NCBI GenBank assembly: GCA_026874595.1
Contig: CM049306.1
Span: 93,425,642-93,489,641, forward strand
Length of the DNA: 64,000 nucleotides
From: Sipunculus nudus
Taxonomy: Eukaryota; Annelida; Sipuncula; Golfingiida; Sipunculidae
Direction of reading: 5' to 3'
Part shown: in pieces, positions 1 to 14,200 of the stretch
Layout of the letters: every line of letters begins with the position of its first letter
Position numbering within the stretch: the first letter of the stretch is position 1
Program-made: the position numbers and the translations under genes
Notes under the pieces: model-generated
Databases searched by the model: none
What the model was told of the DNA's origin: nothing
What the model saw: only the letters and a program-made list of their open reading frames with translations

Positions 1-454
1 TGGCCGTGATTCGCCTGTGCATTTCATTTCTTTAAAAAGATAAAATCGCAGCCAATCAAAATTGCCATAAGAGTTACTTATGAGCCATTCAGTCCGTCAG
101 TCTAAACAACAGACGCTATTATTGGATAATTTGGTTTTCAGACATTTCGCAAGATGCCATTTCGCAGCGACAAACGTGCCGTTTCGCCCAAGACGTTTTC
201 GCGACTTCTTGTCAACGGGGCCAGGAGCCTAAATTATTTTTAAGTTGAAATGAGATAATCAACCATAACTCGCCAGTTTTGTATACTTGTGTGTAAAAAA
301 ATTGGAGCCACTATAGAACGCGGGCTTCGCTTCTTTTGAGGAACATATGAATAAAATGGTCTCCTCTCATTCCCTATTTTAACTCCTACTTTTCCATATA
401 GATGTCCCTACACTTAACTCTTCTAACATAAACAACTACTAATCATCAGAAGTC

Positions 455-525
455 GCCTGAATCGGGAATCGAACCTACGATCTCAAGACTAGGAGCCCTA
501 CACGCTACTAAGTGAGCCGTGAAGA
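455..525 (-). repeat. tRNA-derived SINE remnant (possible)
   Basis: Read on the minus strand, this stretch has a B-box-like GGTTCGATTCC and, about 40 nt upstream, a degenerate A-box-like GGCTCACTTAGTAGC. The T-arm and anticodon arm do not pair well, so it is unlikely to be a functional tRNA gene. A decayed SINE head is more likely. Confidence 0.35.
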
Positions 526-1509
526 CGAGATACCAGCAGGAGCAAACTTTGTTCATTTATATCTGCGATTGAAGAGGCATCTATCGCGAAAATGGGAAAC
601 CATTTACTATTTTAACAGGAAAATTAAGCTTTAGGTAGGGGCTCCGCCCCCACACCCCCGTTCAGACGGGGAACCCAGGTTCCCCGGACCCCTCCTCCTC
701 TAATATAATAAACTCCAGCTATGAGCAAAATTAAATACGGGAATTCTGAGGAAAATGATATGTATCGGCCTTTTCCGGGAAACAATTTATTATGCTACAC
801 CCGTTGTACCGGCGGCAGGCTGAAGCCCGGTTTCTATAGTTCTGCCAAAAAATTTATGAACGGACCCTCAGATGGGAACTATCTGCATGAGAAATTTCAC
901 ACGACGTGCGCGGTGTCTTAGAATAAAGTGCCCCACTGTCCCGCCAGAGGTCGTCCCTAAATCAACATGTGTGCTGCATGCGTTGCGATCAGGACATCAG
1001 GGGGCGAGTTTGATTGTACAAAACGTCATGGTTACAAAACAACATTTTAAGTTTAAACCGATCGGAAATGCAATAAAAGATTTAACTGATACAAGCCTTA
1101 TTTTTTGTATTGACACTCACTGACTGTCCATTATAAATTAAATACCCAGGCATTTTCACCATGTACCCATAGATCTGAGCAAATAAAATTTCAATTTTTT
1201 TTTTAATTTCCATACAACATTTCCCCTTTGAATATATTAGAGATGTTAATTTGTATTTATACTTCTCAGTATTATATGAATTATTCTCTTGACACAAGTT
1301 ATTAATGATAATTTTTAATCATAGAAAAATATAATTCGGCATTAAAATATCCAATAATATACTTCGTGGCAGGTCCTGCAGAAATCTGGCAGGACCGGCT
1401 ATAAGCCCTTTGCAGCAGGACCTCCTGTCCTGCTGCCAACTGCAAGTTTTCGCAAACTCTGAACCGTTTATGAAAAAGAAACCGACTGCCATCACTAGGT
1501 TGGGGCCAA

Positions 1510-1980
1510 GTACACATGAAAGTACCTAGGTACAGGTACAGGTACTTGTGAATTGGCCAGGTATCGGTACAGGTACTTGATATTCACAGAGTACCTAGGT
1601 ACAGCTACAGGTACTTTAGAAAGTACCTAGGTACAGGTACAGCTACATTTATTTTAGGATCACTTCAAGTAAGTTTTTACAGATAATAATAGAGGCATAA
1701 ATTCACATATATAGCAAGGTAACATACTGCTTTTCTATCAGACAATATTGAAGTCATTTGCTAAAGTATATTTTATTAGAACTTATTATTATAATACTAA
1801 AAGAAAAAAAAATATAAAAAAAACACTTAAAACATGAAAATTTACCTGGAGTACCTTGTACCAGATACAGACACTTTAGTTCCAGGTACAGGTATGGGTA
1901 CAAGGTACTTACTAACTCTTGACTGGCAGGTACAGGTATAGGCACTCTGAAATATGTACCCAGGTACAGGTACAAAAACC
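1510..1980. repeat. GGTAC-rich tandem and inverted repeat block
   Basis: Clusters of GGTACAGGTAC and the palindromic core GTACCTAGGTAC recur at 1516-1650 and again at 1845-1980, with an AT-rich spacer between them. The two clusters lie at the two ends, which suggests a short mobile element with sub-terminal repeats. I could not define its termini or a target duplication. Confidence 0.55.
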
Positions 1981-2167
1981 TGGACTGAACCCTGTTTTTG
2001 AGTGATGATACAGTCTAGTTTCCCATCAACACCACCAGGTAGACACATATTTAAGGAAAATGTCCAGCAAATTGCAGGGTATAACATTTTATTGCCCTGA
2101 TATGGTGTTAATTCCAAATATTGAGAATTATGAATTTAAAACTTTGCTGTGCCTCTGCAGGATCACC

Positions 2168-2270
2168 ATGGCCGATGGTAAACCAGTCAAAATAGGGACC
2201 AGAGTGGAGGTCCTGGGTAAAGGAGTGATTGGAACAGTAGCTTATCTTGGCACCACACAGTTCTCCACAG
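2168..2270 (+). CDS. DCTN1: DCTN1 exon 1 (start codon, first half of CAP-Gly)
   Basis: The exon begins at 2161 after the acceptor gcctctgcag; translation starts at 2168. It encodes residues 1-34, including [10 protein letters not shown] and GTVAYLG, the first strands of the CAP-Gly fold. The donor is CAG|GTAAGC, and the exon ends in phase 1. The next ATG upstream is not in a coding context, so this start is well supported. Confidence 0.93.
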
Positions 2271-5200
2271 GTAAGCTAATATCATTTATCTCCAGTATGT
2301 AATAAGACAATATTTATTTTGATATTACAGGTACACCAGACCGATATATGTTTACTATACACATCCTGTGATTGTAAAATACTTAGCTAGAAATAATTTG
2401 GATAATTTCAGAACATTATTATCATGGCCACACTCATTTATTTTATTGACAAGCCTATATATTTACATGCAATTATACAACTATAAAATTCCCTTTGTTA
2501 TTTTTTGTCTATTTCTGTAATTTCCACAATCAGTGTGATCACATACAATTTCAATGAGTTTATTTGCTGGTATTTTACAAGACTTAAAAGAAACCATATC
2601 CCATTTTCTACAGAAATTCTATGTGAATTAGAGGTATTAATTACAGTTCTATGTTATGGTCATCATTTGTTACATCATAGAAACATTGTCATGTGTTGTT
2701 ACATCAGAGAAATGTCAGACTGGCTTCAGACAATTTAAGCAAAGTAATGAATTATGGTCACTGTAGGAAAATGGATTGGTCTGGTTCTTGATGAGGCCAA
2801 AGGAAAAAATGATGGCACAGTCCAAGGAAAGAGATACTTCAGCTGTGAAGACAACCATGGCATCTTTGTCAGGCAGTCTCAGGTAAATGTGTGCTCAATC
2901 TGTGTACTTAAGGGATTTTTTGTAGAACACTAATTCGTTTTGTTTCTTTCTACTATTATAGTCTTTTAAATAGACAGTTGCAACAGACAGGAGAGCAAGG
3001 CTAGGTGTTAAGATTGTTAGGAAAATTAAGGGAAGAAAAAGTCACATAAAAAATCACAAGTTCATTTAGGAAGTTAGTCACAGAAAAAAATTTTTCCATT
3101 TGGATGGTAAGAGAAGTCACAGATTTAAGTGGGGGAATAAAGAAAACAATTTTATTAAAGCTTTATCTCTGCAAAGTCTCAATAGCTGGGCAGATATTTT
3201 TTTTTTTTTATTTTTACATTTCAATATGTACTGCGCTCTTCAGCCCATTTCAGCACATGAGGAAAAACAATTTACAATACTGATTTCAGCAATAGTATGA
3301 ATTTAATTTAAGACCATTAACTTTGAACAATAGTTTTCTTAAATAGACAACAGCATCATACTTGTTACACTTTCTTTATTGTCCATGATAAACCTATTGA
3401 TATTTTTTGTCAGCCAGATGATAAAAGGACTATTTCATTTATCAGCCTTGATTTAATCCCTTACCTTTTATATGTAAAATCAAGTAAAATCAACCTATGT
3501 CAAAGTCAAGGCAATGGGAAAACCTTAAGCCTATAAGGGCTGCTTGTTGTATTTGGGAATAAATTTTACTAAATTTAAACAGTCTTGGTTTATGACTTTG
3601 AAACAAGATGGATATTGGTCTGAGCTCAACATAAAGTTTTATTATGAATTCACTGGTGATTTTTCTAAAATTCAGTGGAATGAAACCAGAGTAGGTTGAT
3701 CATGTTAATTTGCACATATACTTCATCATGTTTATGATAATCATATCAACTGTGGTACATCAATACAGTATTTTCTCATACAACTTCCAAGTCTGTCATA
3801 ACTTTGTAAAACATGATGGAACATATGAAGTGGAGTTGTGGCCAACTTTGCTACATGTTGCTTGGATTTGCTGTATTTAGCTTAAAGTTCTTGAGGAGAA
3901 GTCTCCAAATGAAGAAAAGGAGAAAAAGACACCTAAGGGAAAGTCTGTGACAGGGCGACCAAGGTCTGGTAAATCCAAAGTGGCTGAGGAGAAAACACCA
4001 ACCCCAGAACGGGTGGTGCCACCAAGTGAGGAAAAGCCACCAAAGCAGGCTTCGCCCCCTGCTGGAGAAGGGAAAAGTGAAGCAGAGACAGCAGAGGAAA
4101 TCAAGAAAGAATCATCTCCAGGTAGATGGTCATGGAGATGCTGCGTTGTTTCATTATTTGCATGTCTTATTTTATTTTACAGGACCTACCCCAAGCTTTT
4201 GTTGCTTTGTTATTGTTGTTGTAGTTTAGGAAATGTAACATGAACATACAGATGTCAACAAAAGTTCTAGTGAATAGTTTTAAAAGAAAATTAATTATTA
4301 AAAGTCTTTCCTTCACTACCATTTAAATTAAAAATACAATACAAAAAAAATTTGATTTGATTAAGAAGTTTATCCCAAATTGGAATGGTTATAAGGTAAT
4401 GCTTTTTCTCTCTGCAAGGCTTTTAGTATTTCTTTTTCAAAATGTATGGCAGTCTGTCTATATGTTCATGTTAAATTTCAATGGGAATATTTATCCTGTA
4501 GGTCATTTTATTGTATTTCACATTGGAGGTATAACTATGAAATGGTTGTATTTGATGTGCATGGAGATTTTAATTTTATCCACTCTTACAGTCCCTGCCT
4601 GACTACCAAGTTGTTTAGGACCAGTCTGCTTGGATAATCTTATGGTTTTGCGATGTTTGTTGCATGGTTGCTTTATTTTTTGGTTATGTTGTTTATATCT
4701 ATAGCTGGTAGTACTGGATGATCAGACAAGGGGCACTGCAAGTCCCTTTGGGTCACAGGAAAAACTCAGTACAGCATCTCCAGATGTTGGCGTGACACCA
4801 GCACCCAAAGGAATACCCAGGCGGCTTTCTGGCTTGCCGACACCAAGCCGCATTCCACCACGTTCATCTAGCTCTGAGGAACTCACTAAACCCACACCAA
4901 AGACTAACCGTTATGCTGGCATGCAGCTGAAAACCCCCTCATCTGTTAGCAGAAGTAAGAATCATGCATAATATCATGAATATTCATTAATCTATGAATA
5001 TTTATTTCCTGACATATGTATATGTTTATCTTTGCAGGAGCATCTTGGCATCAAATATCTATTTGCACATTCTTATGTTTTTTTTAATTCAAAAAGGTTC
5101 ATGAAAGGTACTTTAAATAGATTTATATAGTATCTATTGGTGAAACCTGTAAAAAAAAATGAAAGTCTCTGTTACACTGAAGTCAAATTTTCATGTTATG

Positions 5201-8200
5201 ACAGTAGAACGCTTTTAGTGAAAGGCTTGCTGGCTCTTTTCATGCTCACATGCAATTAGTTCAGCTGTAGAATTTATAAACTCATATGTTCACCAAATAG
5301 TAGGCCCCTTGCAACTTATTAGAGCTGAAAAGATTCACTAGTGCACCGATACATGGAGATGCAAATTATCTCCTCAGTATCATCAGATGTAACTGTATCA
5401 ATACGTTGTTGATGTTTTAATGTAAGATGGAAAGCGTCATCTCACATTTAAAAATAGTCTGTCAGCATCCTTTAAGCTATCCGAGGTAAAACTTCTGTGG
5501 TAAGAAACCAGCTGAATGACAAAGGATTGGCTGATTATTTAAAGTTTGAAATAAATTTTAGGAGAGTAAACTTATTTACTTTTCTACATGCAAGGGAAAT
5601 TCAGCTTGGAATCTAAAATATAGTGGTATCATATAAGTTTCATATTGTGTCATATTGTGAGCAAAGTATCAAGATACATATTGTATCAAATTACTTATAC
5701 TGTCTATTAGAATCAAGAGTCAAATTATTTAATCTTATTTATTGATTATATGTATATAGGATTGCTCTCCTGCAGCAGTTCAGATATAGGATCGGAGAGG
5801 GTTTGCTTTCTTAATCAAATCACCAGAAACAGTCTTAATGTGTTTTAGATATATTTTGGTTTTACCAGCAAGCTGTATAATAGCTTATATAAATGAGAAG
5901 TAATGTGCCACTTTTTCTTTTTGCATGAAAGTAATAACTTCATGCTTTTGCTCATCTGCACATGGATGAAAAGTTTAGATATTAATACTAACAAAATAAT
6001 AAGCATGGCCTGATATCTTCATGAGCGTTTGTGATTATGATTACTTTACATATCATGCATAATCAAAGGGATTTTACACAAACTAGTGAAGTGCATTAGT
6101 TACTTATGGAGATTTACAGATAACCAAACTATGTCAATTTCATTTGATCCCTTATATAAGTAAATTACACTTAATTAGTATGTGATACATCAAATTGTTT
6201 TAATTACCCTGTATATTGGCAAAAAATGCATCTCGGTATTATGTAAGGGTGATTTCATGAAGCCAGATAAGTTGAGGTGGTTGTTCATAATAAAAGGTGC
6301 TTCCTAAAATATATTAAATTTTAATATTCCCATTAAATAAATTACTGAAGTGGATGATACTAGGTTGGTAATGCCACACTGAGCAATGTGGTACAACTGT
6401 CAGGTTAATGTCAACTTTACAAAGATAAATCAGTTCAATCATGCACATTATCAGACTTTAAAATACTTAACATCATTAAAGATTTTGTTAAAAACATTAT
6501 TTTATTTTTTTTTTACAAAAACTTATATATTGCAAGAGTAAAAAAAGGGCACATACTGTGCTGTCTGCACCTGAACATCTAACTTCTGCTTTCATTTACA
6601 CAGAAGTTTAAAGTTTTCCCCTAATATAACTTTGACCTTTCCTGCATAAAGAAGCTCCCTATGACACCTGTCTTACACATCTGTTTTGACAAACAATTTC
6701 AGATATAATATATATAGTTTAATATATATATATATATATGTTTATGGTGAATGCATGATAACATAAATGGTCTGTTGTAATAATGTGTTTATTATTACAG
6801 AGTCCTGTTTGGACATAAGAAAAAAGGAATGTTTGTAATCATGTCATTGGATAAGAAACTTTGTGAACAAGATTAAAAGTAATATGCATGAGATAATATG
6901 TCATTCAGAGTAGAGAATAAATAATTCACAGGAGGTAAACACTCGTGTATGAATTATCAAGTTGTGCACAGAAGAAAATTTTATCTATTGTCCACCATAG
7001 GGCTTAGTATATTATGTTGTATGACTGCATGTGAGTGTATATTGTTTATCTGGATAATGTAGGACCAAAGTCCTTCGTGAGAAGAGGTAGGCATTTTATC
7101 ATCATAACTCTCTGTATTATAACTTTCTTTGCTAATTACAGTTTTCGGTGCTCCTTATGAAAAGTTGGGTTTATAACCATGTGCTGTTATAAGATTTACA
7201 TAGCCATACGAAGAAAGAAATAGTCTGTTTTGTAAAGGTCCCAGTATTTATTATTTAATTTGTCAGTCATGTTTTAATATATATATAATATATGATAATT
7301 TACATAAGTATTATATAATATATGTATTTACATTGTACATAGAAAAATACACATAGACATTAGATTTACTCTTAGACCAAGAGTACCTGATTTATCTGGC
7401 TTCTGTGGCTCATGGTATAGAGTGCAGGACTCAAAGCCGGGAGACTGTGAGTTTGAATCTCAGGCAAGGCGGTTAGATTATTCACGGTCAGCCCCCACCC
7501 AGGGTGAGCACTCTGTTTCATTAACAAATGAGTGCGCCTTTTGGGGGTTCCTCGGTGTTATGACTAAGCATTTGGGATGACACACCCAGGACCTGCAGGT
7601 GTGGTACACCAAGCCAGATTTTGGCATGAAGAATATAGACCAGTGGGAATAACATATAAAACTATCACCATCATGGTGAAGTTAAGAGAAGATTTTTCAT
7701 GACAAGTTTATATTTTTTAAAGTTGTATATTCAATTTATTTATGATATAATTGTTGACTATTTTGACTGAAGTTGTGGTTAACAATTAAAGCTGAATAAC
7801 ACCACCCTAAAAGAAAACGGGCACCCAAAATAGTAATTGCACTAATGATGAAACTTATTGACAAGATCTCATGCTAACTTTCAATAAATCATGCCTTCTA
7901 AAGGGGGCTGAAATTCTTTGCACTGCATGAATTTTCAGATGTCCTGATCTGTTATACATAAGACATTGGAATGCATGTACCAGAGTCAGATAACCATGAA
8001 TTGTAACTATAACCATCCTACTCTCATAATAAATAATAAACCAATAAAATATAAGCTAAGTATTACTCTGTGCATTAGGCACTTTAAATACTTGTGTGTA
8101 CCTTAAATACATGAATGACACACACAGATCACAGAACATAGCTCTGGAATACATGCCTATCCTTGTATATGTAGAAGACGTGAGAGCAGTTGTATTATAA

Positions 8201-11200
8201 ATTTGGAAGTTTATTTTCATTCATGTGAAGTGGAGCTTAATTTGCTGTTTAATGAATTGCCATAAAATTTGCTTCATTTTGCAAAAGCACATATAAAATT
8301 TCTTTTTTATTCTCCTTCTTTGATTTCTTGTGTTACTATCACAGTTTGATTAAAAAAATTAATTTTCAAACATTTGATATGTGAAATATTTAAAAGAAGA
8401 ATATTCAGTGAATTCTTAATTTGCACAATGAAATAAGTTGTGCATGAGTCACAGATTGTTCTTTTTTCATTAATGCTGAACAAAACATGATTAATGCTAC
8501 AAACATTATAAACCTTGTTTTATCCAGTTCAGATGAAGACAATTGTTCATCTTGCTAGATCTTCAAACACAACAGAAATGACATGTCATTCTTACTGTTA
8601 CTGATTGAATCTCAATATAATGAATGGTAAAGCCATCCTGCACTGAAAAATATATACTGTGAATACTGGTATACAATCTCACTTTAATTAAATTAGTACA
8701 CATTTGCGATTGTTTTGGTCTTTCATTAAATACATCATCCTGCTCTGAAATTTTCACATTACAGTAGTACACTCTTGCAGTTGCTTTAAGTGATTCATAT
8801 AAATACCAAAAATTAAAGTGTATTGCAATAATGCTCAGGCACAGATATTTATATTAGCTACTTGTTACAATTATTGTATAAATAATGACATAATGTTTAA
8901 CAAATTAAAACACCAGCAAAGATGTCTGTTGGTAAGTTAACTGTTTACAATTGTCTGTATTTTCCAATTTGTCTTATTTGCATGATTTATTCTGGAAACA
9001 GTATCATTGGTGCATGTGGTTTATTTATTTCACATTGAAATTATTCTTTACAGGTCTGTTATATTATGGTCCTGTTTGATCTACCTCAGTGTGGCCATCT
9101 GATTGGCATTTATAATGTTATATAATTAATGAAAACATTATGTCATTGTATCAAGAAAAATTAAAATTCTTGAAATTCAATTTCATGCTCTGCCAAGTCT
9201 TATCTTTATTATCTTTAAATTGTTTAATCAGTTTTAAATCATTTCATAATAATTCATAATTAAAGAAACACATTTTGCTGATAAAATATTGAATTTTGAG
9301 AAACGTCAACAGTATGATATGTGAGTTTCTCTTGAATGTACTATACATTTTGTACTTTAATCTCAGTAAGTACAAAGAATATTTTAACAAAATTGAAACA
9401 AGTCGAATTTACTTAAACAGAATTGAAAAACGTGTATATTTGCTATTGCTTTCAGATCAAGATGTAGAAGATTTGAATTAAATGACTGTTACTTCCTCTG
9501 ATATAAAACTCACTTTTTGTAAATTTATTAAGATACACTTAAATTTACACTAAGCAGGTTGATACCACAGTAATTTTAATTTTTCAGGTTCAGAAAGCCT
9601 TACACCTGCTGTTGCTGCTCCTAATAAAAAAGATGACAGCCCTGCCAGAGAGACCACACCCACAGCTAAACCCACCAAGCAGAATGCGGGCAAGCCACCA
9701 AGACAGCCAGTCAAAACTGCCACTCCCCCTGTTGTCCCCAAGGAGGAGAAGAGAGAATCTCTGTCCAAGGTATGGTCCAAGTAACTGAATAAGTAACTTT
9801 ACGAGTGTGCATTGATTGCTATGTTGACATGCATGATTACTGTAGTCCGTCCCACTAGGAGGTGCCCATCAATTTTTATGCCCCCGCCACAAAGTGGCCG
9901 GGGAATATAGTTTTACCCATGTCCGTCATTCCGTCCTTTCGTCCTTCCGTCATTCCGAAATCAAACAGTTGTACGGACTTTTTTTTCGCAATGCCTGCAG
10001 ATATTGGCCTGATTTTTGGTGTGTGAGCAGATATAGACCAGTTACAGATCGAGTTAGCGTTTCGTCCCGGTTGACCTACTTTTGACCGTTTTACAGCTCC
10101 TAAACTTAGAAATTTTCATGAAAAATATGAAATTTCATGACAAATACACATGTACGGACTTTTTTTCGCAGTGCCTGCAGATGTTGGCCTGATTTTTGGT
10201 GTGTGGACAGATATAGACCAGTTACAGGTCGAGTTCCCGTTTCGTCCCGGTTGACCTACTTTTGACCATTTTACGGCTCCTAAACTTAGAAATTTTCATG
10301 AAAAATAGAAATATTCATGACAGATACACATGTACGGACTTTTTTTCGCAATGCCTGCAGATATTGGCCTGATTTTTGGTGTGTGGACAGATATAGACCA
10401 GTTACAGATCGAGTTCACGTTTCGTCCCAGTTGACCTACTTTTGACTGTTTTACGGCTCCTAAACTTAGAAAATTTCATGAAAAATAGAAATATTCATGA
10501 CAGATACACATGTACAGACTTTTTTCGCAATGCCTGCAGATATTGGCCTAATTTTTGGTGTGTGGGCAGATAATGACCAGTTACAGATCAAGTTCACGTT
10601 TTGTCCCAGTTGACCTATTTTTGACCGTTTGACGGTGCTCTAACATAGAAAATTTCATAAAAAGGTGCACATGTATGGACTTTTTTTTGCAGTGCCTGCA
10701 GATTCAGGCCTGATTTTTGGTTTGTAGGCAGATAATGACCAGTTACAGATCGAGTTCTTGTTTTGTCTCAGTTGACCTACTTTTGACCATTTGACTGCTC
10801 CTGAACATAGAAAGTTTCATGAAAAATATAAATTTTCATAACAAATGCATATGTACTGACTTTTTTGTACTGATAATGACAGTTACAGATCGAGTTTGCA
10901 TTTCATCCCGGTTGACCTACTTTTGATTGTTTTACGGCTCCTAAACATAGAAAATTTCATGAAAGACAGAAATTTTTATGGAAAATGCACATATATGGAC
11001 TTTTTTTTACAATGCCTGCATATACTGGCATGATTTTTGGTGTGTTGCTTGATAATGACCCGTTACAGATCGAGTTTGCATTTTGCCCTTGTTGACCTAA
11101 TTTTGACCATACGACACCTCCTGAACTTAAAAAATTTTCCAAATTTTACAAATATTTCTAATTTGCCCAAGGCGGGGGCATTAGTGTCGTTCCGACACAT

Positions 11201-14200
11201 CTAGTTTGACAATATTAATATAAAAAAGTCTGTTTATTTTGAAAAATTAGCTGTAAGTAAATCAGCATGGCACTCTGGTGGTAATAATTGGTAATTATTT
11301 ATAAGAAAAACAATGCCATACTTTCAAAGAATTTCAGTGAACAATTAAAGTAATATCATTAAATACAGTGTTCCTGTCACGAGAAATTGATTGAAGTGAC
11401 ATGGAGAAGGACACTTTTTAACAGGGGTTGATTGAGTGATGGTAGTACTTGGTACCATAAATATGATTAAATAAATTGTCAGCTGAAACACCTCATCCTG
11501 TGATGTCTTTTCATGAGCAAACATCTGTTAGGTAAGTAAGTAAGTAAACATTCAACAAGTTTGACTAAAATATTTCATACTCTGTTGCCGGAATGCACAA
11601 AATATTCTAGACCTGTGTAGGTCCCTATAATTTTGTCAGATTCGGATCTTACATAAATATACTCCAAGTAAAAGCTACCCCTATACTATAACACTGATGG
11701 CTTTATGTCCAGCTGGCCCATTGCTGTTATGACCAGTTCCAGTAATTTACAATTATCACTACAGGTGGCTTCTGTGTGCTCAATTATATGATTCTCATGT
11801 AGTTCTTACCCCTTAGTGATAGTGGGACCCCCTGGAGAAAGAAAGTAAACTATATGCACCCCAAAGAAGGAGCCAATACATGAATTATAAAATGATCACT
11901 AAACATTAATAAACATGATAAAAAATGGAAAAAAAGATATTCCTCAACCTGTTGCAGGTCTAAAAATATTTTGTCATTGTAATATATTGGACAGAAATAT
12001 CAGCATGTCCAACCCCCTTGTGGGAGAGACTATAGGATCCTGATTTCTAACTCAAATAATTAGTTAAAATTAATCATACTTAGGTACTCGTCTTAGCACT
12101 AACACAGCCCTGAAAATTGAATGGTTGTTGAAAATTTCTTGTAAATTTCTTGGATAACATGATGATTTAGTGTATCATACATTCTGAGAAAAGAAAAAGA
12201 AGGGATTAAGTTCAGAAGAGAAGTATAATTCATGTTTTTTTTTTAAATTTGCATAAAATAACTGCCACTTTAATCAGGTAGTTGTGAAGTTTTTGCAGAT
12301 AAATGTAAGACAAGGTTTTAGGCAGTCTCATAATTTTTAACACATTCATCATACCCATCTGTTTAATTCTTTATTAATATTTCTACTTTCATTAATAATA
12401 TGAACTGTGCATAGCACAGTAAAACATCACCAAGTGACCACCTCTGTTAAGTGACCACCTGAAAATAATGACTGCTTGCTCATTGTCCATTTTCTTTTTG
12501 CTCTTATATGAGACCTTCCTTAGACGACCACCTCAAAAATGCGACCACTTCATTGAGGTCGTATTGGTTGTAATATCGAGGTTTTGTTATGTTTTTATTC
12601 ATTTGTGAGTTAATTAACTTTCAGGTGTCTGCAGCAAACCTGAGTCTATCAGCAAGCATTGAGGAGAAGATGGACTCTCTCCAGCAAAATCAAGAGATGG
12701 ACAATCTGCGCATGGAGGTCAAAGACTTGGAGGAGAAACTCGAAACTCTCAAGGTCAAGAGAGCAGATGACAAGGCTAAACTGAAGGAAGCAGAGAAGGT
12801 CAAAATCCAGCTGCAACAGGTACCTGCTTAACCTCAAACTTATGTTACACATTGCGGTATATTATGTTATTTAAACTATAAACTAGGGGGAAACTCCTGT
12901 CAAATTCTGTCAAAGCTATGCAAATTATTCTTTTTAATTTTGATAATTACATGGTTACAAATATACTCTGCCTGTTAGCAAGCTGACTAAAGGTTTCAAA
13001 GATTCTTCAGGTACCTATAGTGTATAAGTGAGATGCAGACTGGAATAAATTAGATCAAGTTAGATACACATGCAGGTGCAAAAAAAAAAATCCCTCAAGA
13101 TCATACATTGTGACATGACAATTATTTTCTGTGTCCAGCTTCAAGAATACAAGACTAGGATGCAGGAAACACATGGTGACCTTCAGAGACAGCTCCAAGC
13201 GGCAAAGAAGGTAAACTGCTTGAATTATTAATATGAAACGCCTGTCACAATGTTCTCCTGTTTATTCGTACCCTCTGTGCTACCTTTTGCCATCTTCTTC
13301 TTAAACAAGTTCTTTATATAAATCCAGTTCCATATATCTTTGTTAAGTTTCTCTTTCATATATACTAGGACTTGTCATGGTATCTTTTTCAGGTTAAAGC
13401 ACACAATTATTTTTGTCACTTTCTCCACCTCTCCCCAGAAACATAAATCCTTTTACTAGTCGGCCACACAAACACTCATCCAAAATATTTCCTTTGAAAT
13501 GGTTTCTAATCCAGTGAAAAGGGGTAGGACTAATTAATTTGTCTCTTATGAACTTGTTGTCTGTCTGATATTTGGAAGATCTGTTCAGCACACTTAGTAT
13601 TTTGATTTAGGCTGAGATTTTATTTCTAAAATTCAAAATATATTCAGAGAACAGACTTATTTAAGAAAATCAAAAGAAATCTGTGGTGCACTTAAAGATT
13701 ACTTAATGTCATAACAACAACAAATATTTTACTTGGTATTTTGGTAACTGTCAGCTACTTACAAGGTGGTGCTGTCCATTTTTACCAGCAGATTAAAACA
13801 TGAAAACATTGATATTATTTATGTAGTAATCCTTTTGATTATAATAACAGGAATCCCGTGATGTGATGGAAGAGTTTGACCGTTATAAAGAAGAGATGTC
13901 AGACCTCTCAGAAACTGTTGAGATGGCTACACTAGACAAAGAGATGGCAGAGGAGAAGGTGAGAATTATTCAAATATAAATGTAATAAAAAAACAACATG
14001 AAACCTACTAAGTATACAGAATTTAATTATGTTTAATAATCAATGTGTCAAACACAAGAAAGATATAAGTTATATTTTGTAAGGTATTTCTGTGAAGTAG
14101 CAGTGACCCGTCATTCTCCATCATATGTTGCCTGTATCCACAGTGTGAGAGTCTGCAACAAGAGGTGGACTCCCTGAAGGAGAAAGTAGAGGAGCTTCAG

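Larger units (their letters stand above)
1..2160. other. Region upstream of the DCTN1 start codon, no coding exon recognised
   Basis: This stretch should hold the promoter and at least one 5' UTR exon of DCTN1, because the exon with the start codon is preceded by a clear splice acceptor ending at 2160. I could not identify the UTR exon. Bases 110-240 are richer in CG dinucleotides than the rest and could lie near a promoter, but no TATA box or other element is convincing. A GC-rich repeat-like block lies at 630-700, a tRNA-like remnant at about 455-525 and a GGTAC-rich block at 1510-1980. The short open frames here match nothing I recognise. Confidence 0.5.
4955..9587 (+). other. DCTN1 intron 4 (4.6 kb)
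   Basis: A long AT-rich intron. It holds a candidate 24-nt microexon (7063-7086), a SINE-like element (about 7400-7680), a short TA run (6720-6740) and a weaker 15-nt microexon candidate (8917-8931). No other coding potential was seen. Confidence 0.8.
9770..12624 (+). other. DCTN1 intron 5
   Basis: Holds a 1.3-kb inverted-repeat element with internal tandem units (9878-11181) and a small Tc1/pogo-like element next to the acceptor (12417-12592). From 11210 to 12400 I see only AT-rich unique sequence. Confidence 0.8.

Noticed and set aside
455-525. Functional tRNA gene on the minus strand
   Set aside because: B-box is good but the arms pair poorly and the A-box is degenerate; better explained as SINE remnant.
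4705-4711. Acceptor at 4704 for exon 4
   Set aside because: Splicing there from 4121 puts an in-frame TGA a few codons later; the next AG at 4711 gives an open frame.
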